Below are positions 8,007-14,952 of a DNA stretch of 23,154 bases, in pieces. Source of the DNA: CAJKWP01 sp964554475 (GTDB taxonomy: Bacteria > Bacillota > Clostridia > Christensenellales > UBA1242); assembly GCA_964554475.1 (NCBI GenBank), contig CAZKOT010000018.1:1-23154 (forward strand), read 5' to 3'. Position numbers and translations under genes: made by a program. How positions within the stretch are numbered: the first letter of the stretch is position 1; each line of letters begins with the position of its first letter. The notes under the pieces are model-generated. The model searched no databases, was not told the origin of the DNA, and saw only the letters and a program-made list of their open reading frames with translations.

Positions 8007-8957
8007 TTGAAATTTAATGAATTTGTAACAAAAATTGAAAAATTGAACGAGCCACTTATTTTAATTGAGGGTGAAGATTCTTTTTTAATTGATAAAACAA
8101 TACAAATTTTAAAGCAAAAAATTGTTACAAATTTTGAGGATTTAAATTTTGCTCAAGTCGACAGTGAGAATTTTGATGTGCAAGCAATAGTCGAATCTTG
8201 TCAACAACTTCCATTTGCAAGTGAGCAAAAAATGCTCCTTGTTAAAAATATTACAAAAATCACTGAAGATGAACTTTTGTTTTTAAAAAACTATTCGCTT
8301 TCACCAAATCCTTCAACATGTTTGGTTATTGTTGACAAAAATAAAATTTTTAATTTAGAAAATTTTTTTAAAATTGATTGCTCTCAAATTAGCGTTTTTC
8401 AGCAAAAAAAATTAATTGAAGATGAACTAAAAATTTATAACAAGACAATAACTTCGGAAGGAAGTGAAGAATTGATTTTTCGTTGTGATAATAACAGTGG
8501 AAAAATTATGAATGAACTTACTAAATTAATTTTTTATTGCGAACAAAATGTAATTACAAAAGAAGATGTTGAAAATGTTGTTATTAAAGATTTACAATAC
8601 GAGGTTTTTAAATTGACCGACTTTTTGGCGAAAAAAAATTCAAAAAAAACAATAGAAATTACTGATAATCTTTTGGAAAACAAAGAAGTTGTTGCACTTT
8701 TGGGCTTGATTTATGCATCTTTTAGAAGAATTTTTTTTGCAAGCATAAGCGATTTATCTGATGAAAATTTAGCAAAAATTTTAAAAGTTAAACCCTATGC
8801 AATTACAAAAAGTCGTGAAAGTGCAAAAAGTTTTTCACAAAGAGCACTAAAAAAAATAGTTGGATTATGCGAGGAAGTTGACTTTATGTTAAAAAATGGG
8901 CAAATGAGTGCAGAAAATTGTTTGTATTATTTAGTTTTTAATATTTTGGAAATGTGA
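8007..8957 (+). CDS. holA: DNA polymerase III delta subunit
   Basis: The 316-aa product fits HolA, the delta subunit of the clamp loader that opens the beta sliding clamp. The N-terminus reads EPLILIEGEDSFLIDKTI, matching the family's opening beta strand and acidic segment. The middle contains the AAA+-like but nucleotide-binding-deficient fold. The C-terminal helical collar includes EVFKLTDFLAKK and LLGLIYASFRRIFFA, typical of DNA_pol3_delta proteins. The length is slightly shorter than the usual 330-350 residues. The start is TTG at 8007: GGAGG ends six bases before it, no in-frame ATG lies nearby, and the protein aligns from its first residues. The gene ends in TGA, evidence for the standard code. 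It is downstream of comEC, as in many Bacillota. rpsT often follows holA and could be hidden by the gap at 9011. Confidence 0.92.
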   Translation: MKFNEFVTKIEKLNEPLILIEGEDSFLIDKTIQILKQKIVTNFEDLNFAQVDSENFDVQAIVESCQQLPFASEQKMLLVKNITKITEDELLFLKNYSLSPNPSTCLVIVDKNKIFNLENFFKIDCSQISVFQQKKLIEDELKIYNKTITSEGSEELIFRCDNNSGKIMNELTKLIFYCEQNVITKEDVENVVIKDLQYEVFKLTDFLAKKNSKKTIEITDNLLENKEVVALLGLIYASFRRIFFASISDLSDENLAKILKVKPYAITKSRESAKSFSQRALKKIVGLCEEVDFMLKNGQMSAENCLYYLVFNILEM

Positions 8958-9010
8958 CAGGAAAGCACGAGGCAAGTCAAAAAGGCTAACAAAACATCAA
9001 AAAAATTAAT

Positions 9011-9110
9011 NNNNNNNNNNNNNNNNNNNNNNNNNNNNNNNNNNNNNNNNNNNNNNNNNNNNNNNNNNNNNNNNNNNNNNNNNNNNNNNNNNNNNNNNNN
9101 NNNNNNNNNN
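9011..9110. other. Assembly gap (100 N)
   Basis: Exactly 100 N, a placeholder for unknown length. It removes most of the holA-pyrG intergenic region. The flanks (8958-9010 and 9111-9184) contain no ORF of note apart from the pyrG leader. Confidence 0.99.
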
Positions 9111-9128
9111 TTTTTTTATGATTTTTAT

Positions 9129-9157
9129 TAGACAAAAATGTAATATTTTGCTACTAT
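9129..9157 (+). promoter_or_regulatory. Likely promoter of pyrG
   Basis: TAGACA (9129-9134) and TACTAT (9152-9157) are separated by 17 bases, followed by AAGGAAGGG (9168-9176) ahead of the pyrG ATG. The leader would be only about 20 bases, too short for a terminator-type attenuator like the one regulating B. subtilis pyrG. Confidence 0.5.
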
Positions 9158-9184
9158 ATAAAAACATAAGGAAGGGCAAACTTT

Positions 9185-10858
9185 ATGTGTAAATATATTT
9201 TTATTACCGGTGGCGTAGTTTCAGGAATTGGAAAAGGAATTACGGCAGCTTCACTTGGAAGACTTTTAAAACAAAGGGGGCTAAGGGTAATAAACCAAAA
9301 ATTTGACCCTTACATAAACGTTGACCCCGGAACAATGAATCCCTATCAACATGGCGAAGTTTTTGTCACTGAGGACGGAGCAGAAACAGATTTAGACCTT
9401 GGACATTATGAACGTTTTGTTGACGAACCGCTTGATGAAGACAGTAATACAACAACGGGAAAAATATATTTAAATGTAATCAAAAAAGAGCGAAACGGCG
9501 AATTTTTGGGGCAAACAGTTCAAGTTATTCCTCACATAACAAATGAAATTAAGGAAAAAATTTATGTGATGGAAGCAAAAAAAGACATCAATAAAATTGA
9601 TGTTGTAATTACTGAAATTGGCGGAACTGTTGGCGATATTGAAAGTACACCATTTTTGGAAGCAATAAGACAAGTGCCTCTTGATGTGGGAGCGGAAAAT
9701 GTTCTTTACATCCATGTTACACTTTTGCCATATCTTGCAACGACGGGTGAAATTAAAACTAAGCCTACACAGCACAGTGTTAAAGAACTGTTGAATATGG
9801 GAATACAACCTAATATTTTGGTTTGTCGAAGTGAGCATGCTTTAAGTGAAGAAAATAAACGTAAAATAGCCCTGTTTTGTAATGTAAAACCTGAAGAAGT
9901 TATTGTTAATAAAAATGTTAATACACTTTATGAAGTTCCTCTTATGCTCGAAAAAGAAGGACTTGCAAAAGTTGTTTGCAAAAAATTAAATTTAAAAACT
10001 GAACAACCTAATTTACTTGACTGGACATCAATGGTTGAAAATATTTATAAACTTGAAAAAAGTGAACAAAGCGTTAAAATTGCTATTGTAGGAAAATATG
10101 TTGAACTTCATGATGCCTATTTAAGTGTTATGGAATCACTTAAACACGGCGGATTTGCAAATGAGGTTAGGGTCGAAATTGATTGGGTTTCGGCAGAAGA
10201 ACTCACACAAGAAAATATTGCAAGTCATTTGAGTGAAGCAAATGGAATTTTGGTGCCGGGTGGATTTGGAGACAGGGGAATTGAAGGAAAAATTCTTGCC
10301 GCTAATTATGCAAGAAAAAACGATATTCCTTATTTTGGTATTTGTCTTGGAATGCAGGTTGCAACAATTGAATTTGCTCGCAATGTTCTTGGTTTTACTG
10401 ATGCTCACAGCACTGAATTTGACCCTCAAACAACTCATCCGCTTATTTACATTATTCCAGACAAAAAAAATCTCGCTATAGGAGGCACACTTCGTTTGGG
10501 TTCATATCCTTGCATGCTTTTGGAGAATACTTTAGCACGTGAGATTTATAAGGAAGAAATGATTTCTGAACGTCATCGTCATCGCTTTGAATTCAATAAA
10601 AAATATAAAGAAAAAATGGAAGCACATGGCTTTAAAATTAGCGGAACTTCTCCAAACGGAGAACTTACAGAAATAATTGAAATTCCTTCAAACAGATGGT
10701 TTTTGGGTGTTCAATTTCATCCTGAATTTAAATCTCGACCAAACAATCCTCATCCGCTTTTTAAATCCTTTATTAAAGCAGCAATTGGAAAAAAATCAGC
10801 AAAACCGATTAATAAAAATAAATTTAGTACTTTTAATTTAAAGAATGTTTTAAATTAA
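9185..10858 (+). CDS. pyrG: CTP synthase
   Basis: The 557-aa enzyme makes CTP from UTP, ATP and glutamine, the last step of pyrimidine nucleotide synthesis. The N-terminal amidoligase domain has the P-loop GGVVSGIGKG (9-18, Lys17), then QKFDPYINVDPGTMNPYQHG and VFVTEDGAETDLDLGHYERF, the UTP/ATP-Mg region. The C-terminal class I glutamine amidotransferase domain has LVPGGFGDRG, the nucleophile in GICLGMQ (Cys387), and the catalytic His512 and Glu514 in QFHPEF. The length fits the family (about 530-560) and every catalytic residue looks intact. AAGGAAGGG eight bases upstream sets the start. The TAA overlaps the stop codon of the convergent gene by four bases, so its terminator, if any, must lie inside that gene. 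Confidence 0.97.
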   Translation: MCKYIFITGGVVSGIGKGITAASLGRLLKQRGLRVINQKFDPYINVDPGTMNPYQHGEVFVTEDGAETDLDLGHYERFVDEPLDEDSNTTTGKIYLNVIKKERNGEFLGQTVQVIPHITNEIKEKIYVMEAKKDINKIDVVITEIGGTVGDIESTPFLEAIRQVPLDVGAENVLYIHVTLLPYLATTGEIKTKPTQHSVKELLNMGIQPNILVCRSEHALSEENKRKIALFCNVKPEEVIVNKNVNTLYEVPLMLEKEGLAKVVCKKLNLKTEQPNLLDWTSMVENIYKLEKSEQSVKIAIVGKYVELHDAYLSVMESLKHGGFANEVRVEIDWVSAEELTQENIASHLSEANGILVPGGFGDRGIEGKILAANYARKNDIPYFGICLGMQVATIEFARNVLGFTDAHSTEFDPQTTHPLIYIIPDKKNLAIGGTLRLGSYPCMLLENTLAREIYKEEMISERHRHRFEFNKKYKEKMEAHGFKISGTSPNGELTEIIEIPSNRWFLGVQFHPEFKSRPNNPHPLFKSFIKAAIGKKSAKPINKNKFSTFNLKNVLN

Positions 10859-11946
10859 AAATCTTTTTCTTTTTCATTTTCTTTTTTATGCTTGTAAATC
10901 TTTTTTGCAAGCATATTAATTTCATGTCGCAAAGATTCATTTGTAATTAATCTTTCAAATTTCTTAAAACGATTTTGGAATTGAACTTTATTTATTCGTC
11001 CATTTTTGTATGCATCTGCAAGCCATGAAAACAACATTAACTGACTATTGTAAATACTTGCATCACACATTGCATTGACAACACAATCTTGAAAATCAAA
11101 CTTTTCAACTATTGCAATATAATCAATTAGAGTTTCAAATCTATTAAATGCATTTCTTCTTCCTGCCAACCTGTCAAAATGTTTGGTTAATTTTTCTCGA
11201 CCATATTGATTTTGTTCAATTAATTTACATAATTTTTCTTCATTAATTCCTAAAAAAGCTGATATCTGTGAAAAATAATTGCATGCAAGTTTACACATAC
11301 TAAATTTACTTGGAAAAGTGTGATTTGGAAATTTAAACTCTTTTTGATTTTCTAGTATCATCCAATCATCTTTCTTGAGTGCGTGAAAAATTGTTTCCGC
11401 TCTATATTCATTTGCTGCTTGTGAAAGCATTTCACCTTGATAAACCAGTACATTACCAATGTGTTTTGTTTGTCCTGTCCAAAAACTTGTAATATTAATC
11501 AATCTGTCATTATTTTTTGAGCTAACTAAACTATAATGAGCTGTTCGTGCAAACTCTAGGCTTTTAAAAAAATCAATAATCGTTTCTGTTTTTGGGTCAA
11601 TCATATTTAAAAAAAGAGTGTTTGAATCAGACTCGTAAATGTAATCATCTTTTAATTCAATTTCTTTAAAGACAATTTTAGTTTCCTTAATCTTTTGAAA
11701 ATCAATGTTATGCCTAGAAACAATTGCATCTTTTATACCTTCAATTTTAGAATTATATTGCTCCATGTAGTGTTGATTAATAATTATCCTATGAGGTATA
11801 TAATAATTTGTTGAATCTGTTCCTAAATTTTGAAAATCAGTTTCAAGATAAAATAAATTATCTTTTTGTTGTTCTGTTAATACAAAAGAATTTTTAATAT
11901 AGTTTAAATAAAAATTTTTCAATTCATCAAAATCTTTTTGTTGCAT
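10855..11946 (-). CDS. Unrecognised 363-aa soluble protein
   Basis: No signal peptide or membrane segment is visible, so a cytoplasmic protein of mixed alpha/beta content is expected, with a Lys-rich C-terminus (KHKKENEKEKDF). I do not recognise a family. The middle has SLEFARTAHYSL, then IGNVLVYQGEMLSQAANEYRAE about 35 residues later. The spacing resembles HExxH...G...NEG.TE patterns of some Bacillota zincin-like proteins, but here the zinc-binding HExxH is absent, so any such relationship would be to an inactive fold. The ATG has no well-placed ribosome binding site: AAGGA lies about 17 bases upstream. No better in-frame start exists after the promoter at 11985-12012. The stop overlaps that of pyrG by four bases. 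Confidence 0.75.
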   Translation of the reverse strand: MQQKDFDELKNFYLNYIKNSFVLTEQQKDNLFYLETDFQNLGTDSTNYYIPHRIIINQHYMEQYNSKIEGIKDAIVSRHNIDFQKIKETKIVFKEIELKDDYIYESDSNTLFLNMIDPKTETIIDFFKSLEFARTAHYSLVSSKNNDRLINITSFWTGQTKHIGNVLVYQGEMLSQAANEYRAETIFHALKKDDWMILENQKEFKFPNHTFPSKFSMCKLACNYFSQISAFLGINEEKLCKLIEQNQYGREKLTKHFDRLAGRRNAFNRFETLIDYIAIVEKFDFQDCVVNAMCDASIYNSQLMLFSWLADAYKNGRINKVQFQNRFKKFERLITNESLRHEINMLAKKIYKHKKENEKEKDF

Positions 11947-11984
11947 TTTTATTTTGTAACCGGTCCTTTTTATTGTTTATTTTT

Positions 11985-12012
11985 ATTTTACATCAATAAA
12001 AATTTTTGTCAA
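11985..12012 (-). promoter_or_regulatory. Likely sigma-A promoter of the 363-aa gene
   Basis: On the minus strand TTGACA (12007-12012) and TAAAAT (11985-11990) are separated by 16 bases, within a short direct repeat of TCAATAAAAATT. Transcription would begin about 30 bases before the ATG. Confidence 0.55.
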
Positions 12013-12101
12013 TAAAAATTATTTCTTTAGCTATTAAAAAACACTCCTTCTTTTGTTATTAGTTCAAAAGGAATAATCAAATTATTTGAAGCATATCATT
12101 A

Positions 12102-12989
12102 TTATTTTATTATTTTAAACTTGTTTTTTTTAATTAAAAAATGGTTTGTTAAAAAAATTATTCCAATTGTTAAAAAAGTTGTTCCAAGTGCTAAAGAATA
12201 CCATATTTCGGCTCTAGCATGAATTGTATAAAATTCAATGAAAGTTTCGTTTTCTGTGTTCCATTGATGGTAATAATATCCTTGAAAAATTCCAAGATTA
12301 TCTGCATTTGAATGGCGGCGGTGATAGGGGGTTATATAACAATAAGAACTGCCAACTTCTAATTCTTCAATTTCAATTGTGGGATAATCACTTACGATTT
12401 TGTTAAAAGTTTCTGTTTTTAAAAAATCACCAAAAAAATTTAAAGTTCCACCCAGTTGTGTTAGTGTTCCAACTTTTTCCTTTCTGTCAATGTTGATGTA
12501 ATCCCAAAATCTGTAAATTCGTTCACTTTCGTTTGTATTGTTTTGAGCGGTAAAATATTTCCAAACATTGTTATTTTGAAAAGTATTTTTAATAAAAATA
12601 TTGTCTTCCTCTCTTTTAACAAGAGATGACCATTGTTGAGCAAAAATTTTGATTGCAGGATTAGTTTCTTCTTCGAATTTTAAATCATATTCATTTTGAA
12701 GTTCATTTTGCTTGCTTTGGAAAAACGCAAGCATATCAACTGCTAAATCTTCTTTTACAGAGGGTTCAATTCCTGGAATAAATTTTAAATTTACCATAAA
12801 AGTTTCTGTCACCGTTTGATTTCCGCTTGTTTGTAAAACTGAATGAGTGTAAAAAGATTTACTAATTATTGAAAGATTATTTTCGGTTAAAAATGTGCAA
12901 CCGCAAAAAGATAACACTACCAAAATTAAAAAAGACAAAAAACACAAAACTTTTTTTAACATATTTATATTATACTTTACATTTAGCAT
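12102..12989 (-). CDS. Putative lipoprotein with C-terminal membrane anchor
   Basis: The product (295 aa from 12989, or 286 aa from the internal ATG at 12962) starts with a classical export signal: MLKKVLC, a hydrophobic core, then SFCGC, where the second Cys is the probable lipid-modified residue. This is a lipobox-like site with Phe at -3. A soluble domain of about 230 residues follows, with beta-type segments near the start (TVTETFMVNLKF), several Trp and Tyr, and HRRHSNADN near residue 225. A second hydrophobic helix lies at about 265-285, followed by a Lys-rich end that should be cytoplasmic. I do not recognise the family. Two starts compete: ATG 12989 has AAAGG nine bases upstream, while ATG 12962 gives the cleaner signal peptide but no ribosome binding site and sits six bases after a TATAAT. 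Confidence 0.72.
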   Translation of the reverse strand: MLNVKYNINMLKKVLCFLSFLILVVLSFCGCTFLTENNLSIISKSFYTHSVLQTSGNQTVTETFMVNLKFIPGIEPSVKEDLAVDMLAFFQSKQNELQNEYDLKFEEETNPAIKIFAQQWSSLVKREEDNIFIKNTFQNNNVWKYFTAQNNTNESERIYRFWDYINIDRKEKVGTLTQLGGTLNFFGDFLKTETFNKIVSDYPTIEIEELEVGSSYCYITPYHRRHSNADNLGIFQGYYYHQWNTENETFIEFYTIHARAEIWYSLALGTTFLTIGIIFLTNHFLIKKNKFKIIK

Positions 12990-13076
12990 TAAACATAACC
13001 TTTTATTAATTTTTTTTAATTTTTTAAATTAACATCTAAAAATGTTTAAATTTAGTAGTTAATATTTTAATTATTG

Positions 13077-13085
13077 TGATATACT
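13077..13085 (+). promoter_or_regulatory. Extended -10 promoter for the coiled-coil membrane gene
   Basis: TG at 13077-13078, one base, then TATACT at 13080-13085 form an extended -10 element about 52 bases before the ATG at 13138. No good -35 is visible at the expected distance. CAGGAGAA precedes the ATG. Confidence 0.45.
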
Positions 13086-13137
13086 AACAACGTAAAAAAA
13101 ACAAACGAAAAAAGTATATACAGGAGAACAAATTTTT

Positions 13138-14952
13138 ATGTCAAGACTCAGTGTCATTGTTGAGGCTATTACGGGTTTTTTTCAACAATTAGTCGAAGGT
13201 GGATATCTTTCACTTGACTATATTTTTTATTTTGGACTCGCATTTGAAATAATTTTAATTGTTTTCTTTATTATTAAATCTTCTTTTTCTTACGAACTTA
13301 GATTAGACCGTTCTTTAGATAATTTAAATAAATGGCTTTATTACAATCAATATATTGATGAATCTAATTTGATTGAATTTAATCAAAGAATGAAAAGAGT
13401 TCCCAAATTATTACGTTATCATTGGCAACAATATATGCTTTATCGTGACCATGAACCAAGTCATTTTATGTCAGTCAATAACTGTATCGAAAAACCTCTT
13501 CACACAAGTTCATTTAAAACAAACATCAAAAATTTAATGTCAATTTGTAATGCATTGATGATTTTTACATTTTTGTTAAACCTAGCGACTTTTGCTTCTG
13601 GCACTGGAAGGATTGATGCTGCTTATATTTTAATAAATTCTTTATTATCCCCGATTTTTATTATTATTTTAAATACTTTCTTTTCAATAATGCTACGAAG
13701 TTGGCAAAATTCAAATCTTGCTGGTCTTTATCAAAATTTCCATTTGTTTACTCGTTATGTTGACAAAGCTTGTACAACTTTGCCGGCATTTATTGACTTT
13801 GAAGTTTTATTCACAAAAGAAGAAATTAAAAAAGGCATTCCTGTTCTCAATGAGTATCTTGAAAAAAGAGCAAGACAAGAACAAAAAGAACTTGAAACTG
13901 CAATGTTAAATAGCGTTGAGCATGAAGATTTCGTGTTTGAAGATTTAGGAATAGACGGTTCACAAATTTTAGACAGGGCAATGAAAGAAACTGAAATATA
14001 TTTAAATCAACGTCAACGTGCTTTAGCAGAAATTCAACAACTTGAAAGTGAAATTGAAAGTGCAAAACGAAATTATGAAAATAATCAAAAAGATTATCAG
14101 CGTAAAATGCAGGCAAGTAAAGAAAACATTGACAGACTAAGAAAACAACAAGAAGAGTCTACAAACAGAATTGAAAGCAATTATATAAGAAAACAACAAA
14201 CAGATGAAATTAAAAAGCAAGAACAACTTGAAAAAGATTATGAAAGTACAACTCTTCGTTTTAATCAAGAAGTAGGTTCAATCAATGCCGAAATAAAAAC
14301 CCGTCAAGCAGAACTTGAAGAGCGAAAAAAATCAGTCGAAGAGGCAATGAAATCGGAATATAATACATTTTCAGCAAAAGTATATTCTCAAATTAATAAT
14401 ATTATTGAAGAAAAAGAACGTCAAACTAAACTAGACTTAACAGAAGAACGGGATTCCTATCTTAAGCTTTTAGAAAAAGCAAATTTTGTTATTTCAACAA
14501 AAGAGCAAGAAATAAAACAACTTAATGAAATACTTGCAAAAGAAGGGATTGAAGTTGGGGAACATGGTGGTTTTTATGATGAAAGTTTGAGAGAGGAAGC
14601 AGAAAAAGTCAAAAATGTAGCTTTTGAAGAAGAAAAAATTGGAATCACAAAACAATTTGAAGAAGAATATCAACAAATGATAAATAAACCCGAAACAAAA
14701 GCAGAAGAAGAAACAGTTCAACCAGAAGAGAAAACAGAGCAAAAATCAGAAACAACAGAGCAAAAATCAGAACCAACTTATGATGAATTTGGTGGCTACT
14801 ATGATGAAAAAGGTTACTATCGTTATCAAAATGGTTCGTATTATGACCCGGAAGGAAACTTCTTTGATGAATTTGGTGGTTTTTATGACACCGAAGGCAC
14901 TTATCATCCTCCAGAAGAACAAAATAAATCTAAAAAAAAAACAAAAAAATAG
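13138..14952 (+). CDS. Membrane protein with ExbB/MotA-like topology, long coiled coil and aromatic repeat (upstream part of a probable frameshifted gene)
   Basis: The 604-aa product has one helix at about 25-47, a cytoplasmic-looking segment of about 85 residues with VPKLLRYHWQQYMLYRDHEP, two helices at about 135-155 and 161-186, then a long cytoplasmic tail. This 1+2 layout with an extended helical tail resembles MotA/TolQ/ExbB/ZorA-type channel subunits, but I see no diagnostic family motif, so that is topology only. Residues about 277-466 are highly charged, Gln/Glu/Lys-rich and almost Pro-free, a strong coiled-coil signature. An acidic linker follows, then a Tyr/Gly/Asp aromatic repeat (548-589) and a Lys-rich end. 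CAGGAGAA supports the ATG. The TAG at 14950 sits directly behind seven A, and the -1 frame continues as clearly coding sequence, so this may be only the N-terminal part of a product of about 980 or more residues. Confidence 0.8.
   Translation: MSRLSVIVEAITGFFQQLVEGGYLSLDYIFYFGLAFEIILIVFFIIKSSFSYELRLDRSLDNLNKWLYYNQYIDESNLIEFNQRMKRVPKLLRYHWQQYMLYRDHEPSHFMSVNNCIEKPLHTSSFKTNIKNLMSICNALMIFTFLLNLATFASGTGRIDAAYILINSLLSPIFIIILNTFFSIMLRSWQNSNLAGLYQNFHLFTRYVDKACTTLPAFIDFEVLFTKEEIKKGIPVLNEYLEKRARQEQKELETAMLNSVEHEDFVFEDLGIDGSQILDRAMKETEIYLNQRQRALAEIQQLESEIESAKRNYENNQKDYQRKMQASKENIDRLRKQQEESTNRIESNYIRKQQTDEIKKQEQLEKDYESTTLRFNQEVGSINAEIKTRQAELEERKKSVEEAMKSEYNTFSAKVYSQINNIIEEKERQTKLDLTEERDSYLKLLEKANFVISTKEQEIKQLNEILAKEGIEVGEHGGFYDESLREEAEKVKNVAFEEEKIGITKQFEEEYQQMINKPETKAEEETVQPEEKTEQKSETTEQKSEPTYDEFGGYYDEKGYYRYQNGSYYDPEGNFFDEFGGFYDTEGTYHPPEEQNKSKKKTKK
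14779..14904 (+). repeat. Aromatic Y/G repeat domain, copy 1 (42 codons)
   Basis: The encoded segment is a run of short units around GGYYD, GYYRY, GSYYD, GNFFD and GGFYD, about eight residues apart. It resembles the octamer pattern of eukaryotic OCRE domains. It is about 70% identical at protein level, by eye, to copy 2 at 15306-15431, with many synonymous differences. Confidence 0.85.
14932..14952 (+). other. Candidate -1 frameshift site: A10 run, A_AAA_AAA heptamer, then TAG
   Basis: In the reading frame of the upstream gene the bases are AAA AAA AAA ACA AAA AAA TAG. Positions 14943-14949 form the slippery heptamer A_AAA_AAA in correct register, immediately before the stop at 14950-14952. 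The A10 run at 14932-14941 is also long enough for RNA polymerase slippage. A -1 shift at either site enters the open frame that continues to the gap at 16086. No clear stimulatory stem-loop or upstream Shine-Dalgarno is visible. A sequencing or assembly indel cannot be excluded. Confidence 0.6.

Noticed and set aside
9185..9240. CTP synthase P-loop variant (GGVVSGIGKG instead of GGVVSSLGKG)
   Set aside because: All functional residues are kept and such variation occurs widely in the family.
9470..9838. Minus-strand ORF inside pyrG, and similar long antisense ORFs elsewhere
   Set aside because: They are shadows of real genes, with biased composition and no ribosome binding sites.
13138..14952. 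Zorya-type defence system (ZorA)
   Set aside because: Only the three-TM plus coiled-coil topology matches. No ZorB-, ZorC-, ZorD- or ZorE-like gene is nearby and no family motif was seen.
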